Made by a program: the position numbers and the translations under genes
DNA from: Vulcanisaeta moutnovskia 768-28
GTDB lineage: Archaea > Thermoproteota > Thermoprotei > Thermoproteales > Thermocladiaceae
Direction of reading: 5' to 3'
Assembly (NCBI RefSeq): GCF_000190315.1
Contig: NC_015151.1
Location: 310,001 to 374,000, forward strand
Length of the DNA stretch: 64,000 bases
Shown here: positions 62,569 through 64,000 of the stretch, piece after piece
Layout: every line of letters starts with the position of its first letter
Position numbering within the stretch: position 1 is the stretch's first letter
Notes under the pieces: generated by a model
The model's database searches: none
What the model was told of the DNA's origin: nothing
Seen by the model: only the letters and a program-made list of their open reading frames with translations

Positions 62569-63240
62569 GTGAATCGTAGATTAATTGCTATTGGTGCGGA
62601 GGCAGTGCTTTATTTAGAGGATTGGCTAGGATTAATTGTCCTTGTTAAGGAGAGAGTACCAAAGGGTTATAGGAGGGCTGAGTTTGATAATTATATTCGC
62701 AAGCTAAGGACTATTAATGAGGCCAGAGCTATGATAAGGGCTAGGGAGTTAGGTATACCTGTGCCTAGGATTTATGACGTTGACCCAGTCAACATGAGGA
62801 TTAGGATGGAGTACCTTAACGGAATACCACTGGTTAGGTTATTAATGAATAATAGTGAAGATATTAATGACATTATTATCAACTACATAAGGACCATGGG
62901 TAATCACATAGGTATACTACATAGGAATGGTATAGTACATGGAGACCCAACGCCTGCCAATGTATTAATTGTTGGGGATAAGCTATACCTAATAGACTTT
63001 GGCTTATCAGAAATGCTTGGCAGGATGCCCATGACGCAAGACATAAGGATGTTGTATAAGTTAGCCCTCGATCTTAACGTAACTCTAAGATCCTTTGAGG
63101 CGTTACGTAAGGATCAAAGTCAGTTCCTGTTCATGGAGTTCCTTAATGGCTATAAAGATGCCATGGGACTTGAATTAGCAGGGAAGGTTCAAGCAATTAT
63201 TAGTAAGATACGGAAGATGGTTAGATACGCCGTTAGATGA
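62569..63240 (+). CDS. bud32: Kae1-associated kinase Bud32
   Basis: A 223-aa atypical kinase/ATPase of the KEOPS complex, which makes t6A37 in tRNA. The lysine of KERVPKGYRRAEFDNYIRKLRTINEARAM, the catalytic loop HRNGIVHGDPTPANVLI and the YLIDFGLSE metal site follow the Bud32 pattern. Stand-alone, not fused to Kae1. GTG at 62569 is the first start. It lies 40 nt after the Fe-S gene and 58 nt before rps15. Confidence 0.92.
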   Translation: MNRRLIAIGAEAVLYLEDWLGLIVLVKERVPKGYRRAEFDNYIRKLRTINEARAMIRARELGIPVPRIYDVDPVNMRIRMEYLNGIPLVRLLMNNSEDINDIIINYIRTMGNHIGILHRNGIVHGDPTPANVLIVGDKLYLIDFGLSEMLGRMPMTQDIRMLYKLALDLNVTLRSFEALRKDQSQFLFMEFLNGYKDAMGLELAGKVQAIISKIRKMVRYAVR

Positions 63241-63298
63241 ATTACATCGATTACTCACGAATAAATAAATTTTAAAACTTCTCTAAATACCGTTAGGC

Positions 63299-63751
63299 GT
63301 GCCTCACCGTAGTAGGCATAAGCGAGGTAGGAGTGCAAGTACAAGGCCTGTGTCTAAGGTAACGCCTTCATGGGTTTCATACACGCAGGAGGAGGTTGAG
63401 CAGTTGGTAATTGAGCTGGCCAAGAGGGGTTTCTCGCCATCAATGATTGGAATAATACTTAGGGATCAATATGGAATACCACTTATTAAGCCAATACTTG
63501 GTAAGAGCATTACTGAGGTTCTCCAGGGACATGGATTAGCTCCGCAAATACCTGAGGACCTAATGAACCTCATCAGGATGGCCGTGAAGATTAGGAAGCA
63601 CCTTGAGGAACATCCAAAGGACTTAAGCGCTAGAAGGGGCTTGAATCTTGTTGAGTCTAAAATACATAGGTTGATTAAGTACTATAAACGTGTTGGTAAA
63701 TTGCCACAAGACTTCACATACACGCCTGAGGCCTTCTCAATGCTTGCATAG
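63299..63751 (+). CDS. rps15: Small-subunit ribosomal protein uS15
   Basis: A 150-aa archaeal/eukaryal S15. The basic N-terminal [15 protein letters not shown] tail precedes [39 protein letters not shown] and GRSRK-like later segments ([33 protein letters not shown]). The start is GTG at 63299. The unusually short gap to a TTTTAAAAC element (about 63270) fits a leaderless message. Confidence 0.95.
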   Translation: MPHRSRHKRGRSASTRPVSKVTPSWVSYTQEEVEQLVIELAKRGFSPSMIGIILRDQYGIPLIKPILGKSITEVLQGHGLAPQIPEDLMNLIRMAVKIRKHLEEHPKDLSARRGLNLVESKIHRLIKYYKRVGKLPQDFTYTPEAFSMLA

Positions 63752-63757
63752 TGAGGT

Positions 63758-63997
63758 TTAATCCAGTGGTATTACCTCAGCCAGTATGTAATTCTCATTA
63801 TTACACCTAACTCGCCCGGTCTCTTTCACGATCCTTACCTTAGTGCCCTCCTTAAGTACTTCCTCATTGGGTAGGTATTTCCTGGCGTCATTACATGTAA
63901 TTAATGACTTTACGTATGTAATCACAACACCCTCAATAAATAACTTAGTTGGTATGGGTATTACTATTGGAAGCTCCTCAGCGATTATCGGTACCAT
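63758..63997 (-). CDS. Hypothetical small protein, possibly cut by the window edge
   Basis: A 79-aa beta-rich protein (IAEELPIVIPIPTKLFIEGVVITYVKS, GTKVRIVKETGRVRCNN, ILAEVIPLD) that resembles a short OB or PUA-like barrel. The ATG is at 63997, but the frame remains open to the window edge, so a longer protein is possible. Unknown function. It is convergent with rps15. Confidence 0.45.
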   Translation of the reverse strand: MVPIIAEELPIVIPIPTKLFIEGVVITYVKSLITCNDARKYLPNEEVLKEGTKVRIVKETGRVRCNNENYILAEVIPLD

Positions 63998-64000
63998 GTC

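Noticed and set aside
1-64000. CRISPR array, cas genes, rRNA operon or integrated provirus
   Set aside because: No direct-repeat array, no Cas, rRNA or integrase sequences were seen in either strand.

Overview
The window looks like chromosomal DNA of a hyperthermophilic crenarchaeon of the order Thermoproteales, probably near Vulcanisaeta or Caldivirga. The evidence is archaeal/eukaryal-type information genes (Cbf5, uL14, eS6, uS15, GlyRS, PheRS, Bud32, Taw3, DTD2), a Cren7-like chromatin protein, a protein matching the architecture of ThermoDBP (the Thermoproteales replacement for SSB), a PaREP1-family gene, an intron-containing tRNA, a box C/D guide RNA, and AT-rich promoters whose TATA box lies about 26 nt before the start codon (leaderless mRNAs). 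The genus is an inference. No CRISPR array, intact insertion sequence or rRNA operon was seen.

Layout. 1-3.3 kb: cbf5, a C/D sRNA, and a radical SAM/SPASM enzyme with a GNAT protein. 3.3-7.9 kb: an FGGY sugar kinase and a sphingosine-1-phosphate-lyase-like PLP enzyme, divergent from a frameshifted MFS transporter across a 290-bp region with palindromes. 8-21 kb: tRNA-Leu, an ABC-2 exporter, an MFS protein, an SDR, a nucleotidyltransferase, a PrpB-like lyase, the hydroxyacyl-CoA dehydrogenase/crotonase fusion, tungstate/molybdate uptake genes, taw3, and an orphan nitrate/sulfonate-type ABC transporter. 21-26 kb: uL14, GlyRS, a TnpB remnant, a ureohydrolase and a NifX-like protein. 26-30 kb: a 104-nt inverted-repeat element with its own promoter, the four-subunit 2-oxoacid:ferredoxin oxidoreductase, an ASCH protein and tRNA-Ser. 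30-39 kb: a large secreted protein, a PaREP1 gene with a broken start, and a six-gene MoxR/DUF58/DUF4129 membrane cluster. 39-49 kb: an acyl-CoA synthetase, ExoIII, a YeeE/YedE transporter, eS6, Cren7, UDG, a glycosyltransferase, a GfcR-like regulator, ThermoDBP and PEBP. 49-64 kb: pheT, dtdA, unknown proteins, a thiolase with its DUF35 partner, a presenilin-like protease, pheS, EtfBA with a membrane Fe-S quinone reductase, bud32 and uS15.

How the genes fit together. Several loci form a CoA-ester and reduced-ferredoxin economy: the 2-oxoacid:ferredoxin oxidoreductase makes acyl-CoA. The acyl-CoA synthetase, the dehydrogenase/hydratase fusion and the thiolase interconvert C4 or longer CoA esters, as in the dicarboxylate/4-hydroxybutyrate cycle or beta-oxidation. 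EtfAB plus the 680-codon Fe-S membrane protein would pass electrons to the quinone pool. The tungstate/molybdate uptake genes fit a metalloenzyme-rich anaerobic metabolism.

The least explained parts are the inverted-repeat element at 25997-26100, the lyase/kinase/transporter locus at 3.3-7.9 kb, the MoxR membrane cluster at 32.7-38.5 kb and the repeat-bearing divergent region at 52.9-53.3 kb.
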